From Lineus longissimus (lineage: Eukaryota > Nemertea > Pilidiophora > Heteronemertea > Lineidae), in the NCBI RefSeq assembly GCF_910592395.1, contig NC_088308.1:3906001-3970000 (forward strand): 64,000 bases of DNA. The letters run 5' to 3'. The position numbers were made by a program, and so were the translations under genes. Shown here piece after piece: positions 9,639 to 21,890 of the stretch. The notes below the pieces were generated by a model. The model ran no database searches. It saw only the letters and a list, made by a program, of their open reading frames with translations, and was not told where the DNA came from. Position 1 is the first letter of the stretch; each line of letters opens with the position of its first letter.

Positions 9639-12600
9639 TCATGTAGCCATCTTGGTGATATTGAAGAAATAGAAATTATAGAATCCAGGTGGTCCGAGGA
9701 AGACAGGCTTGTAGTTCTCAATCACAGCTTTTGATTCTTCCTCCATGGTCAGGAACTGGTGGTCACTTTTTCTCGCTGCAAAAATAATCATCATGAGTAA
9801 AATACATACATACATTATGGTGTTCATTTGAATGCTTAGAATTACCTCAGAACTCATATCAACAGAGATTGTGCCTCTAGTACTGTTCAGAGAACACAGG
9901 CAAGAAGCTGTCTCCAGCATTGCCATCAAGAAATATGAGCAAATAGATACAGTCTCTGGCATTGCCACCAAGAAACATGAGCAAATTCATGTAATGATCC
10001 TGTCCTTGTGTGTTAACGGTTTAAAAATGATTTTCCAGACAACCTCTTCTGTTTGATTCCATCTGTCAAAGTTTTGATTCTTTCTCTCACCTTCATCCAC
10101 AAAGAATGTTGCCAAGTACTGCGATGCCTGGACAGACTGAAGTGTGTGTGGGACATGCTCCTTATAGCTCATGTCAAAGGGGTTCATCTCTGGGTGCCAC
10201 TGGTTGCCATAGATGGGATATTTATACGCTGAAAGAGAAGAGAAAATGGGACTCATGATAAGATTTGATTCATGCAGAGAATGTGTCAAAGGCACTACTT
10301 TGGCTCATACATGTAAAGGCCCGGTTTACATAGGATTCAAGTCTTCACCTGCTGTCACGGTTCAAGTGTCCATGCTTACTTGTCAGGAGCATGGTTATTT
10401 ACTGACTTAGGCTTGAAGACATGAAATGATATGAGGGTGAGCTTGCTCTTTGGAAATGACTTTCTTAAAGAGACAAGTTACAAGTGACAACATAAACTAA
10501 GCCTGGTAATTGACAGACTTGTAACATATTGTATCTTCAACAACTTTAATGTGACATTTAGCTATCACTTTTTGTTGTTCTATTCTTACCTTCCATCATT
10601 GAGACAAAGTCCAAACCATTCCTGTCTTTATTTGTCGACACCAATCGGAAGAATCCACTCAGTTCTGGGGATGCCTTGAAACTCTGAAGTCAAGATAGAA
10701 GTCATTTCAGTGTATATGAAAATCAAGCTGATGTAGCAATATAAAACTCAGGGACAGCCTTGACAAATCCCCACCCCCAAAAAATGTTCTTGAGACCAGG
10801 AAAAGACAAGGCGAGAATGCAAACAAATTTACTTACATCTAGTGTTGTACAATTCTCATGGTAGTTAGCAGTTATATTGAGGCGGGTAAGGTCTGTCGGA
10901 ATACTATTTTCAGCTTTTATAAAAAGTTTCGTCCCCAACCAACCTGAAGTTAAAGACAATAATTAACAATAACAATAATAGAACAAGCACTTTGCATTTG
11001 TGTTTGGTTAAAAGTGCTACAGAACTTCATTTCATTTCATTCTGAAAATGTTCCTTCTATTTTAATTTTAAGGTGTAGAAAGTGGAAGATACATGTAGTT
11101 AGCTACTTACTTTGGGTAAATTCGAGTGGCAGCATTAAGTCAAATGCATCACATTTTGTCAACAGGTTTTTGCCGGTCTGAAGATACATCAGTTCTTCAA
11201 AGCCAAGACAGGTACCCCACAGAGGGAAGTAGCTACCCGCATTGTTGAACTGGAACAAGAAAGAGAGCAATATATGATTAAAGTAAAGGTAACAAGAATG
11301 ACTTATGTAACAATTTTTACTTTTCTTCATTTCGGTATCAGGGGGCCAAAGATCTAGAGGAAAACAATATACACTAGGGGCCGATTCTTAATTCTGACAA
11401 ATGCTTTATCTTCAGAGGAAAACCACACTGCTGCAAGTTTCTCTTAAGAATAAGCTTATGACTTACTTCAATGACCAGTTTGTAGATGATCTGAGCAGCC
11501 TTGGCGTAAGCAGACGTCATAGTATCGACATCACCACCTGGCAACAGGACACTGAAACAATACAATTTAAATTTATTAGCATGCCGTGTAACAGTCAGAT
11601 GCTTTTTTCTAACTTTTTTTACTTTTAAAGTCTAATGCTTTATCATATTCTAAGAATTTCACTTTCATATTATGCTAATGGACACTGTTTTCTTCACTCT
11701 TGTGGATGGAAAGTGCCTTTTTTTGAAGAATTTCTCAAAAATGATGGCTGAGGGAGCTCATTACGGTACCAGCACCATGTGGAAATGTCATGTCTAAAAA
11801 AATCCTCGCTTGAAGCCTTCAGCAAAGCAGCACCTTTGCTCAATGACCTAGACTCTGGCTAGAGTCATTGCCTCTGGGCACAAACAATGACTTTAATCTT
11901 TATCATGGTATCAATGGAAAACTTACCCATTGATCTTGCCCATCAAGTCTGTATAATAACCCACTGTTTCATTGGTCCTAAAATGTGATAAAGAATTTTA
12001 ATTATGTCGATTTTATCATTTCCCATTCAGTGAGTCACCAAGATCCAAATTAGACCATAACTGTTCACAAAGAATACAGAGGCAAATCTATTTTAACTGT
12101 CAATTTGATTTTATATCTATGCTAGTTTGTAAGGAGATTTGGACAAGTTTCAGTAGATTGTTCTCAACCTCAACCAAGAGGTTTTGGGTCAGAAATGGCT
12201 ATGTCACTTCAGGGAGAGATTTCCAAAAATCGAAACAAGAATTGAATGATTTCATTGCATACCTGATAGGAACAACTTTTGCCCCTCCAGTTTGGAGCCA
12301 TTTTACATAACTATCCTGAAAATAAGTGTCGCCATGCTTCAGAACCTCTGGGTAGGACTCCTGAAGTAAAATGCCTGAATGGGGAGAAAACAAGGGTAAT
12401 CTGAATGAATGCTTCTACAACATTCAGGGATAGTATCAGTATGTTTTTTTCCAGCCACAGGGCCTACAAAGGTTTCATATTTGAGGTCTGTTTCATATTC
12501 GAGACATCTTCCAGAATCAAGAACGAGAACATACTGTGTATAATTTACAGAGAACATATGTTCATCTACTGGTACTACATATTTCATGCACTCAGTTGTA

Positions 12601-12824
12601 AGCCAGAAGTACAAGGCCCAGTTCTTATTGTTTATCTGACACATACATTTTCGGCCAACTATTGATTTTATTGATTCAATCAAGAAAAATGTTAACATAC
12701 AAAAGTTAAGATATCACAAAAAATGCAACGACTCACCTATAACTGGCATGTTTCTTTTTGTAGGGGCACATTGGTTTACAGCAGCAAAACCCAACAGAAG
12801 TGCAGAAAACAGTAGCAAGGACAT
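9639..12824 (-). CDS. GGH: Gamma-glutamyl hydrolase (copy B)
   Basis: Tandem paralogue of copy A with the same predicted role in folate polyglutamate hydrolysis. Exons: 12737-12824, 12263-12374, 11927-11977, 11467-11551, 11111-11249, 10837-10943, 10590-10683, 10091-10228 and 9639-9775. Exons 1-8 have exactly the same lengths as in copy A (88, 112, 51, 85, 139, 107, 94 and 138 bp), so the duplication is recent enough to keep every junction. The CDS is 951 bp, 316 residues. Signal peptide MSLLLFSALLLGFAAV; nucleophile motif GTCLGFE; catalytic His in YGNQWHPE. There is a single exon 2 here. In-frame ATGs also occur just upstream, one at 12836 in good context; I chose 12824 because it aligns with the start of copy A. 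Confidence 0.92.
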
Positions 12825-13429
12825 GATGGACTCCATTTCTTGGATTATCTGGGTCATAAAGTGGACTATTGGGTCACACATGTGATAATCCCTGAAGATG
12901 ACTTCTGCATGAAATGGATTGGGACACTGAATTAACTTTTGTTATACTGAGATCCGTATTCTAGCTGTGATGTGTGTTATAATTAGAATATAGGCCTACA
13001 TTCAGTCCTAACCCATAGCCCTCAAGTAGGTGACCCAGGTGTGTTTACCGGTATCGAAGGTGGGCAAGTGACCAAATCAGTTTGTAATAAATTTCACAAA
13101 AGGTCTACAATAGGGAAATGAACAACAAGTCCGTATCAACCTGTCAAGTTCAGATGCGACAAGCGCCTAGTTTTGGTAGAGCGAGTCACACATGGTCTTC
13201 TCCAGGTCTGGTGTGAATACAGCCAATAGCAAGTCTGAAGCATTGAACATGGCTGTCCTAATGCACTCTCCTTTAGCCTTGCAATCACATCTTCGTTTAT
13301 AAATCACTGATTTCTGCAGACCACAATTACTGTACTGGACTCCCAAGACCAGCAAATTTTGATTATCACAAACCAATCACATGATCATTGAAAAAATTCA
13401 GCCAGACAATTAAAGGACTTTACATAATA
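12825..13429. other. Spacer between GGH copy B and SRP68
   Basis: No coding exon seen. It should contain the promoter and 5' UTR of GGH copy B and, at its right edge, the 3' end of SRP68. A 126-bp repeated element (13068-13193) lies in the middle. Confidence 0.5.
13068..13193. mobile_element. 126-bp short repeat element, monomer copy
   Basis: The element begins gtgaccaaatcagtttgtaa and ends ggtagagcgagtcac, so its only terminal symmetry is GTGAC/GTCAC. Nearly the whole sequence recurs, in both orientations, in the foldback element at 16894-17114. No coding capacity and no recognisable tRNA-like promoter boxes were seen, so MITE and SINE are both possible. Confidence 0.6.
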
Positions 13430-13435
13430 TTTATT
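13430..13435 (-). terminator. Candidate poly(A) signal of SRP68
   Basis: TTTATT on the + strand reads AATAAA on the - strand, about 1.06 kb past the SRP68 stop codon. The intervening sequence holds no other gene, so a long 3' UTR is the simplest reading. Confidence 0.35.
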
Positions 13436-14497
13436 ACTTCAAGAATCATACTGAGCTCAACCTTGGCACCCACAGATTCCTACTGTGTTATTTTCAGCAC
13501 AAGATAATAGACAATCGAATTAAAAACATTATTTCAGTACAGCAACAAATGAATGGATTGACAACTCGATCCCACGGTTCAAAGTGTTTGCAAATTCAAC
13601 ACAAATGTGCTCCAACCAGGCACGTTTTCAAAAACGACTAGTGTGAACCATGATGGTTTACAGCATACAGACATTCACATGAATCCAGTGCAAACTGTTC
13701 AAATTGCAATGTCACTAATCTAGAGTATGATTTTATCTTGGTGTTACTGAACTTCACGGTGGGAGATAATGCAAGAACAGCTCATACCAAGATAAAAATG
13801 CATTTTCATCAACCAAGCCCCGACATCTGAACGCCAACTGGTTCTGAAGCAAATGCTAGGATATGACAACACACATAATCTGTACCCATGACTGAAATTC
13901 AAAGCTGATGCTCAAGGACGTTCCATGATTCGCTTTGGCATCATTCCCAGCAGTGATATACTTTGTAACATCTTCTATTTTGTAATGTGTTGTAGTTTAT
14001 GACGTCATCGGACAAGTATTTTGGTCCATCATGTCATGATGCTGAGGACCAAAATACTGGTTAGTCGTCCTCCCACAACTATTGGCCAGGTTGCTGGACC
14101 CAATTCAAGACCATTTCAGCTAAAAGCGACCTCCTTCGATAGACATCATGACAGAAAACTTTGATGGCAGCAATGGAGACAGGCCATTGTCAAACTCTGA
14201 AGTTGAGCAAGACCACGCATAGAAATGAATGTAAAATCCCCTGGGAATGTACATCAATTAGTCAGAACACAGAAAGAACATTTTGGTCGAGCTCAACGTC
14301 ACCATTTTGACTTGACCCTGTCTTACCCAAGAACTTCATCCTAATCATTACACAGGCAGAACTATTTTCGAATCCTTCAGAACAAAATGCTGACAAAACT
14401 TTAGCACTGGAGCTCTCCAAATACAGGCGTCTGCTGCCGCAGGATAAAATTAATATAAATACAACCTAGACCAGAATTGCTAAATACTAAACGTCCC

Positions 14498-17400
14498 TCA
14501 TTTTCCCCACAACCACCCTTTAACCATTCCAGTAATTCCACTTGCTTTCTTCTGCTCCATACGATCATCGAGTGACGGAAATTCAACGTGATTCAAGGCC
14601 AAGTCAAAGAATAAAGGTTTGCACTGCACAGGTTCAAAGTCAGGCGGGAAGGGCACCAGGTTGGGTTTCTTCCCCGTGAGCGTCGCGTCGTCGACGAAGT
14701 CATCCAGTCTGTCTACGAGAGGCTGGAAAAGAAACGCGTTGGAATGAAAGTATCTTTGGAAATCGAAGAGTACCAGGTACCAAAATCGCCATTTGAAAAC
14801 CACAGGTTATCTCAGAAGGCACTTGTAAGCACGAAGGTTACCTCAAAGTTCTGAGAAGAAGGAAGTTATGCTACTTCAAAGTTGTGAGCAATCACTAACA
14901 CTTTATATTAGGAGTCTACACATTTTGGAGCATAACTGTCTGCAGTGAGTGCTGGTAGCCTTTCGTGAATTTTTCAACATGATAAATGGTTTCCTATTTT
15001 TCAGTCTTCAGTTCCCAGTTTCTGTCCACATGACATTAAAACCGAGAGGCCAAAATGTATCTGCACACTGTTACCGTGGCAACAGTTCTTTGCGAGCAAG
15101 GATTGAATCATCATCAGACTGAAGGGGTTTGAAGAACTTCACTTTCCGAGCAGACACAAAACAAGTCCTACGATTAAACTGGTCGATTTCTCATTAGCAG
15201 TACAACATGTCCTACCTTTTTTGGTTTGATTGCTACTGCTGCCATCTGGTCTGTTGTGTCTTCCAGATCTAAAATACTGGCAGCGTGACACGAGTACTTC
15301 AACCCATCAACATCTTTGATCAATGTTTGTAGTGATTCAATCTCGGACTGTAATATTAAGTAACACATTTATAAAACTTTTCAAAACCACAACAAAAAAC
15401 TGTCTGAAAGTCTGCTTAAGTTTTCTGAAATGCTTAACAAAGTCATACCAAATCAAGTCACTGTCAGTCAATTGATTTATTAGTTTCTGAAACCAGCAAA
15501 AAGCACAGGGCCATAGCCTAAAAGAGTTTGCAAAAAAAACTGTTTTGCTGATTTTCAGTCTGACAGATATCCTTACCTTTGGATTCCTAAAGTGATTACC
15601 AGTAATCTTCTTGTAGCCAGCAACGGCCCCCTTGGCATATATAAGGACCTGTTCATACAACGCTAAGGCCTCCGCCCACTTCTTGGCACTGGCATATGTC
15701 TGAGCAATATAGAAGCACCTGCAAGAAACACAGAGGGTTTTAAACTAGAATGGGATGAGCCTGGCCATGTACCATGGGACACATAACTGAACAGTCGCCA
15801 ATAGAATAACAAATACTTTTCGGAACAGGTTTCAGCAACCTTCATGTTGTTCTTTAACCCTTAAAGCGCCAGAGGCGACGATCGTCGACATAAGGGGGAA
15901 AGCGCCAGAGGCGACGATCGTCGACAGCAGACATTTAGTTCCACCTGTCTGCTAAGAGATGGCAGTGAGTGTGCATGTACGCTCTTTGGTACTTCGACAG
16001 TGATGCTTAGCACAAAATGGCATCGAACAAATTTCAAGTTTCTATACAAGCTTTTGAGTATTTTATCAAAAACTTGAAGCCCCATTTTCGCGGGAATGAC
16101 GTCATCAGGAGTAATTAGCGCTGCTACGACTAATTAGACGGATGCTTCGACCAGGAATCGGATGGAAACGATGTATTTAGACCCAGACTTCATATTAAAA
16201 TACCAAGGGAGGTATAAAAAGCTGATGGAGGTATGTTCTGGCCATATTTTTGTTGATTATGGGTATTTCCACTAATTAACCCCTAATTAGTAAATTTTGG
16301 CGGGAAATGTCACAAAAATCGACGGGAATTACCATTTGTATAAAATCATCAGTACATTCCATGGTGTTTGTAACAAAAATAACGTTGTTATTAATCATTT
16401 TCAAAAATGCTCGGTTAATTCGGCGCTCAGGGGTAATATGATTTTGTTAATTCGGCGCTTTAAGGGTTAACTACATGGGTGCATTGGGAGTTTTAGTAAC
16501 CAGGACAAATTTCTGCTGATGTCGATTTACTAGTCTTACCTAAAAGCTTTATAGCACTCCATCTGAGTTTCTGTCTCAGCTAAAATAGTTACATCATCTT
16601 CTAAGCCTACTAGATTAGGAATATCTGCTAAGTTCTGCAATAGAGATAAAACAAACATTACTCGGCATCAAAAATGGACTGTTAATGCAGAGGTAGCCAA
16701 GGAGGCGTGCTGCCTTCACCGACAAAATGTTTCAATGGTCTGAAATTATAGATAGGTTCCTGGAGGCAAATGGGATTGATCAGCTGAGCAAGGCAATAAT
16801 TCTAGAAGATGAAAGCTCTGATCACTGATATTTGATGCACACAACCATTAGTGCAGGTCCCAGCGACTTAAATTGCTCGTTTGTGAGGCATTTGTGACTC
16901 GCTCTACCAAAACTAGGCGCTTGTCGCATCTGAACTTGACAGGTTGATACGGACTTGTTGTTCATTTCCCTATTGTAGACCTTTTGTGAAATCTATTACA
17001 AACTGATTTGGTCACATTTCACAAAAGGTCTACAATAGGGAAATGAACAACAAGTCCGTATCAACCTGTCAAGTTCAGATGCGACAAGCGCCTAGTTTTG
17101 GTAGAGCGGGTCACATTTAACTAAGAGGAAGAAAAATTTTGATTTCAAACCTGAACTCATGAACCACAGCACATGGGAAATTCTAAGTTGGGGGACCAGG
17201 GCCAAGAAAACCTGAACAATATTGTCAACTGTTGCTGATAACATGTATCTCACCTGTATTATTATATCATAGAGTCATGTATCTCACCTGTATTATTATA
17301 TCATAGAGTCATGTATCTCACCTGTATTATTATATCATAGAGTCATGTATCTCACCTGTATTATTATATCATAGAGTCATGTATCTCACCTGTATTATTA

Positions 17401-20400
17401 TATCATAGAGTCATGTATCTCACCTGTATTATTATATCATAGAGTCGTGCTATATCTTGTGGTTTCACCATCTTTTTGCCCTCTTGTACTTTGCCTAGTT
17501 GTACTTTCAACGACTCCACCATAAGCAGGTTACGGTCTATAGTTTTGGTTTGACGCAGGTACGTAACATACGTATGTAGTAACTGCACTTTGGATATTTT
17601 CCCTTCAGCCTTCTGGCCTCTCTGGGTGGCTTTGAATATCTGGAAAGAAATCCACGTCAGACATCAGAGAGACCAAACACGTAATTGTTAAATGCATGAA
17701 CTCACATGCTAAAGGCCGTGGGCTTGACTTTCATCAGGACCACTCCGGTGCAAATCCTCATTGTACTCAGAAATACTATGAATCTCCTCGACCTTGGACC
17801 CCTTCATACAGTGGGACTACTCCATAGCCTGTGGCGTCATGCCCACAAGGCCCAATGGTGGAAGACTTAATGTTAAGGACTGCTAGTGACTGTGAGAGCT
17901 GCAGGACAAAGTTTCTATGATAAGAAGCATACCACAGACAGCCTTACTCATATTATATCATAACTATGAGAACAGATGATAAAACAACTTACCGGATCAT
18001 TCTTAAGTTCATCCCTTAATGACTGCAGTGCATCTATACACTCATTCAGCAGACTTCCATAAATGGACACCTTACTATCCACGTCTTCTGTAGCAGCCAA
18101 CTCCTTGTCACTCGCTTGAACACTTAGCAGGAAGGCCCGGACTGCTTCGTTTTTCACAGGTATCACATGTCCTCGCCAGGTGACCTCTGAGAGGGTGGAT
18201 GTCTGTTTCTCCCTTGTTTGAGAAAGCAATTCCTGGAAGGAGAAAATTAATTGTCAAGTATTCAGCATTCCATAATGCCCCTTCAAATAGAGATTTTTAG
18301 TCTTGTGGTTGTGGTGGTCTTCATAGCACATCAACTTACATCAATTTTCGTAGTCAGCATATCCTCTTTGCCAGACTTCAGCCTCATCTGCATCAGGTCA
18401 TTGATAGCAGTCTCATCACCAATGTTGTAGGCACAGTATCGTATATTAGGGGCGATCTCCTCAACTCTCTGGTGGTACAGAGCCTGGATGTCCTCAGTGA
18501 ATGCACTGGCAAGCTTCTCATAAATGGTCCTGAAACATCAAGAAAAAGAACTGATCAGCAAAATTATATCTAAATTATGATTTCGTTTTTGCTGTGACTT
18601 ACTCTGAGGAAGCCCATTGAACGAACAGAATAGGCCTTTTTAATCAAGTTCATTTATATTCTTCTACTGAGCTTTTGATTCCAACCCCAAGTGATGAAGT
18701 CTACAGGTACTTATTCCCACAGCGTTTGTAGTTATAGCAACGGAACTCACATATATTAACAGCACTTACTTAGCTTTTGTGAAGAATTCTATACTGCTGC
18801 TCCAGTTTTCTAATTCAAATAATAAGGTTGCCTTCATCCATGAAAAATAGGCCTGAAATGAAAACGTCTCAGAAATGATGATACAATCAAATAATGGTCT
18901 CAGGAAGACAATGTCAACTTCACAAATATTTTTGACTTGGTCTTCCAATACATTTGAATAAAAAGCTATTGTATGTACAACATCAAAGACTTCAATCTAG
19001 TGGTATTTTCTATTGGTCTGTATTAAGTATCTGTTAAAAATCAAATTCCCACCAGACCAAAATACATATATAGGCAGCCAAGACATTTTGTATTTTACTT
19101 TTCAGATAGTCAGTTCCAAATACTCCTCTCCTTACCTGCGCCTCTAACTTAGTTCTAGCATCAACTTTGTTACTCTCACACAACTTGGCAAATTCTTCAG
19201 CAAATCCTACGGCTTTCCTCAACCTAGCACTCAAGTGAAACCGTTTCCTTGGTTCTGTGTTGGCCTCTGACTTGAGCTGCATAGCATAACTCCAAGCCCT
19301 CTCTGCACTCACTAATGGAAGGAAAAGGTATCTGTGGGGAAAGAATGAACACGTTTTAAAAGAAACATAATCCACTAAATTGAAAATTGTGATAATGTAT
19401 CTTTTTAAAGAAAATTTGTAAATTTCAATTATAAAGAGGGCCAAATATTTTTGCAGTTTATGCAACGGCCTAGGCCTTTTTTAAACACCCCTCATGTGAC
19501 ATAGCACATCATCGAGCAATTATCAATGCAGCATCTTCCAATTCTACTATAACAGTAAAATACTTACTTTACATCAGTCAGCATTTCTTCTGTAATTTTC
19601 TTGGGCTGGACTTTGTATTTAGAGCCTTGAGGAAAGTGTAAGCTTTTCCTAATACGCCTCAGCCTCCTTGTGCAATAACTCCTGAAAAAACACAACAGTA
19701 GAGAAATTATCAATAAGCAAAAATGGCAGAAATCAGTTGTGTAAAGCGCTGCAAGGGAACGATTTTTGTTGCTGTGAGTGTGACCTGCAACAGTTGGGTT
19801 TGATAACAAGGTTGTAGGATTCCTGTCAGAGGTGATTACCACTGCAAATGAAACACTTTTGTCTAGTCACATGGGATCATGATTGCAGGTCATATGTTCA
19901 ATGTGTGAGGTGCTCTGAAATGACCTTAACTTCTCTCCCTGTGACTTCAAGTACGTAAAAATCTCATTATTGGACTACTTTGTCATATTTACCTGTATCT
20001 TTGGTAATCGCCATGTCTTAATCCATGCTGTTGTTGAGCTTCTCTCACCATATGAAGAACTTGAACGAGAAAAGCAAAAAATTAAATATGACATTTCAGA
20101 ACTTTTGTCCCAGATATGACAATGTGTCGATGGTACGATTTGCACATAACTGACCAATCGATTATTATGCACGATTTACGTCATATGCTGGCTCTGCCTG
20201 TTAGCTGATTGGTCAGTTACGCGCAAACCGTGACATTGTGCCCATTTTCATATCTGGGACCAAAACAAAGTAAAGTTCTGTGCGTGGACACCCACAACTC
20301 ATCGTGCACGACCGTGCTAGTAACTTAAGACCCCTCTCTTCTAGGCTTTTTTTATTTTGCGGAAATACATCTACATCTTGGTGACCGCTCGACTACAGAA

Positions 20401-20752
20401 ACACACAGGCAGTGCAAGCGATTTCAGTCAGTGTATATTTTTTGTGGGCTCTGGCTTCTACATGCATGCACGCATACGTCATGTACGAACTATACATGTA
20501 GGCCTAGATGATGATGAACAACGGTACGTGCACACGAGCACAAAATTCCATATGTTGCTTTTTCGTGTCCCACGTTTTGCTGCATTCCGTGATGGTAGGG
20601 GGAAACATATGACATCTAAAGACTTTCTAAAAATCTATATCATATACTGATTAATTGGTTATACCTTCAACAGCAAAGGCCTCTGGCAAAGCATTACTTT
20701 CGCCCGTTTTTTCAACGTCCATCGAATCCACGCCGGCAGTTTCGGAAGCCAT
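14498..20752 (-). CDS. SRP68: Signal recognition particle subunit SRP68
   Basis: SRP68 binds 7SL RNA and pairs with SRP72 in the signal recognition particle that targets nascent secretory proteins to the ER. Twelve exons, 5' to 3': 20665-20752, 19993-20059, 19568-19681, 19136-19331, 18770-18853, 18340-18529, 17993-18232, 17424-17640, 16540-16634, 15577-15718, 15216-15348 and 14498-14722. The CDS sums to 1791 bp, 596 residues (human 627). Recognised segments: QQQHGLRHGDYQRYR and RAWSYAMQLKSEANTEPRKR in the N-terminal RNA-binding region, ARLYDIIIQ mid-protein, and CKPLFFDLALNHVEFP near the C-terminus, which in the family contacts SRP72. The start is the first ATG (MASETAGVDSMDVEK). The donor of exon 17424-17640 sits in a 34-bp tandem array, and introns carry a piggyBac-type MITE, a foldback element and a palindromic MITE. 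Confidence 0.95.
15854..16470. mobile_element. Non-autonomous piggyBac-type element
   Basis: A 609-bp element (15858-16466) is flanked on both sides by TTAA, the target site of piggyBac elements. With the TTAA it has perfect 17-bp terminal inverted repeats, ttaacccttaaagcgcc and its complement. The CCC start and GGG end fit the superfamily. No transposase frame is present. Near the left end a 27-bp unit (agcgccagaggcgacgatcg and on) is repeated twice, and tgacgtca occurs inside. It lies in the SRP68 intron between exons 15577-15718 and 16540-16634. Confidence 0.75.
16894..17114. mobile_element. Foldback element (inverted dimer of the 126-bp repeat)
   Basis: Two arms of about 100 bp are almost perfect inverted copies: gtgactcgctctaccaaaac at the left and its complement ending gggtcac at the right, separated by about 25 bp. 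Each arm is the 126-bp element seen at 13068-13193. ATTT borders the element on both sides and could be a target-site duplication. Transcribed in the SRP68 intron, it would form a very long hairpin. Confidence 0.7.
17245..17448. repeat. 34-bp tandem array over an SRP68 exon end
   Basis: Six head-to-tail copies with period 34 start at 17245, 17279, 17313, 17347, 17381 and 17415. On the - strand each unit contains the last coding bases of the exon (CTCTATGATATAATAATACAG), then the 5' splice site GTGAGATAC. The sixth copy is the real exon end. The copies are almost identical, so the expansion is recent. There are no spacers, so this is not a CRISPR array. Confidence 0.9.
20103..20266. mobile_element. 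Palindromic MITE in SRP68 intron 1
   Basis: The left arm ttttgtcccagatatgacaa and the right arm ending tcatatctgggaccaaaa form imperfect inverted repeats that extend about 60 bp, through aactgaccaatc and gattggtcagtt. The centre is about 45 bp. It has no coding capacity. Confidence 0.6.
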
Positions 20753-21890
20753 CTTGGAATTGTAGTCTCACATTTTTCAACTTCCGGTTTGTTGATGTGA
20801 GGTTTTTATATAGTTCTTTTGAAAAACCCTAACTATTCACTTCAAAACAAAGCAAAGCACATATAACTCATTAAAATAAATAAGTAAAGCCATATTATCA
20901 TCATTGATTATTTTGATATAAAAAATTTGAACGAAGGAGAACTTTACCACAAAGTGGGGTAAACGAGTGCGGAATGATACATGGTACCTTCAGTTGTTGG
21001 ATCCAATCTCCAATCGTGGTCAATGGTGATCATTGTTGCAAAGCTTGTCTCACTCGACCTACTGACTTTGTGACAATTTCATCGGGTGCATATAAATTGA
21101 ACATTTGGCCCGGGGCCCGGGAGATTGAGTTGGACCATAAGGTTGGTCATAGACCCATCCATTCCATTGCATAGGCCTGAAGGGCCGGGTGGAAGGGGGG
21201 GGGGACGTTTCAGGAAGAAAATAGATCCAATCACAATCGTCATCACAATAGACAGTAAGACCATGAATCTTCAAAAGGGAAAACACAGACAAACGTGTCA
21301 ATCTCATGATCTATCTTTCACTGAGCGTTCCCAAACAATGACTGATGAGTGGGAACACAAACGTTACACCGTAAAGGGCGGCAGTCATCAGTGGCGACAT
21401 AATCGCCTTTACGGATGATATTGAAGGCGGATTTCATTGCAACTGACGATAAGGTATTTTAGCCAGTATATGTGGGTCTTCCCGCCTGATAAACCTAAAC
21501 TATCCTAAATATAACGACCCGTTATTACTTGCCGCGCCTGAGTCGAAGAATGCTAAACCCTACTAATCATGCCAATACTAATGTTATTACTTTGAAGGAA
21601 TATTTGATCGCAGGATTGAGTCCACTCATTTCTACTGTCCGTTTATTTGTTCCCATTGGACAAATCCAATAGTGGGTCGAACATTTCATACATTTGCGCT
21701 GGGTCAGAAACAGTTTTCAGTGCAGCGGGAATATAAAGCCATAACCTCTCTGTCATTGGACTGGCCGCGCGACAAAGATTGCTTCACCTGACTGAGTTGT
21801 TGGGTTTGATGTTTTCATTGACAAATCAAGGAAGACTAAGCTTGGATTTGTCCCAGTTTAATTTCGTGATTTGATTTATAAGTAGTGACA
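20753..21890. other. Divergent promoter region between SRP68 and the 384-aa gene
   Basis: This is the 1.1-kb spacer between two divergent start codons, so it should hold both promoters. No TATA box stands out. It includes a purine-rich run near 21190-21205 (a ten-G tract) and a diverged, inverted copy of the ccggtgtaa MITE (21210-21373). Confidence 0.45.
21210..21373. mobile_element. Diverged copy of the ccggtgtaa MITE, inverted
   Basis: On the opposite strand relative to 26137-26316 and 26839-27019, this stretch shares blocks in the same order: aaaacacagacaaac, gtcaatct, gcgttcccaaacaatga and the end acgttacacc. Similarity is patchy, so it is an old copy with indistinct ends. Confidence 0.45.

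Noticed and set aside
13167-13376. 69-codon frame on the - strand
   Set aside because: It overlaps the 126-bp repeat element and has no supporting features.
15854-15870. Telomere-like TTAACCC sequence
   Set aside because: It occurs once at each end of an element as part of the TTAA duplication and terminal repeat, not as a tandem array.
17245-17448. CRISPR-like array
   Set aside because: The repeats are directly adjacent with no spacers, in an animal gene, and overlap a coding exon; it is a simple tandem duplication.
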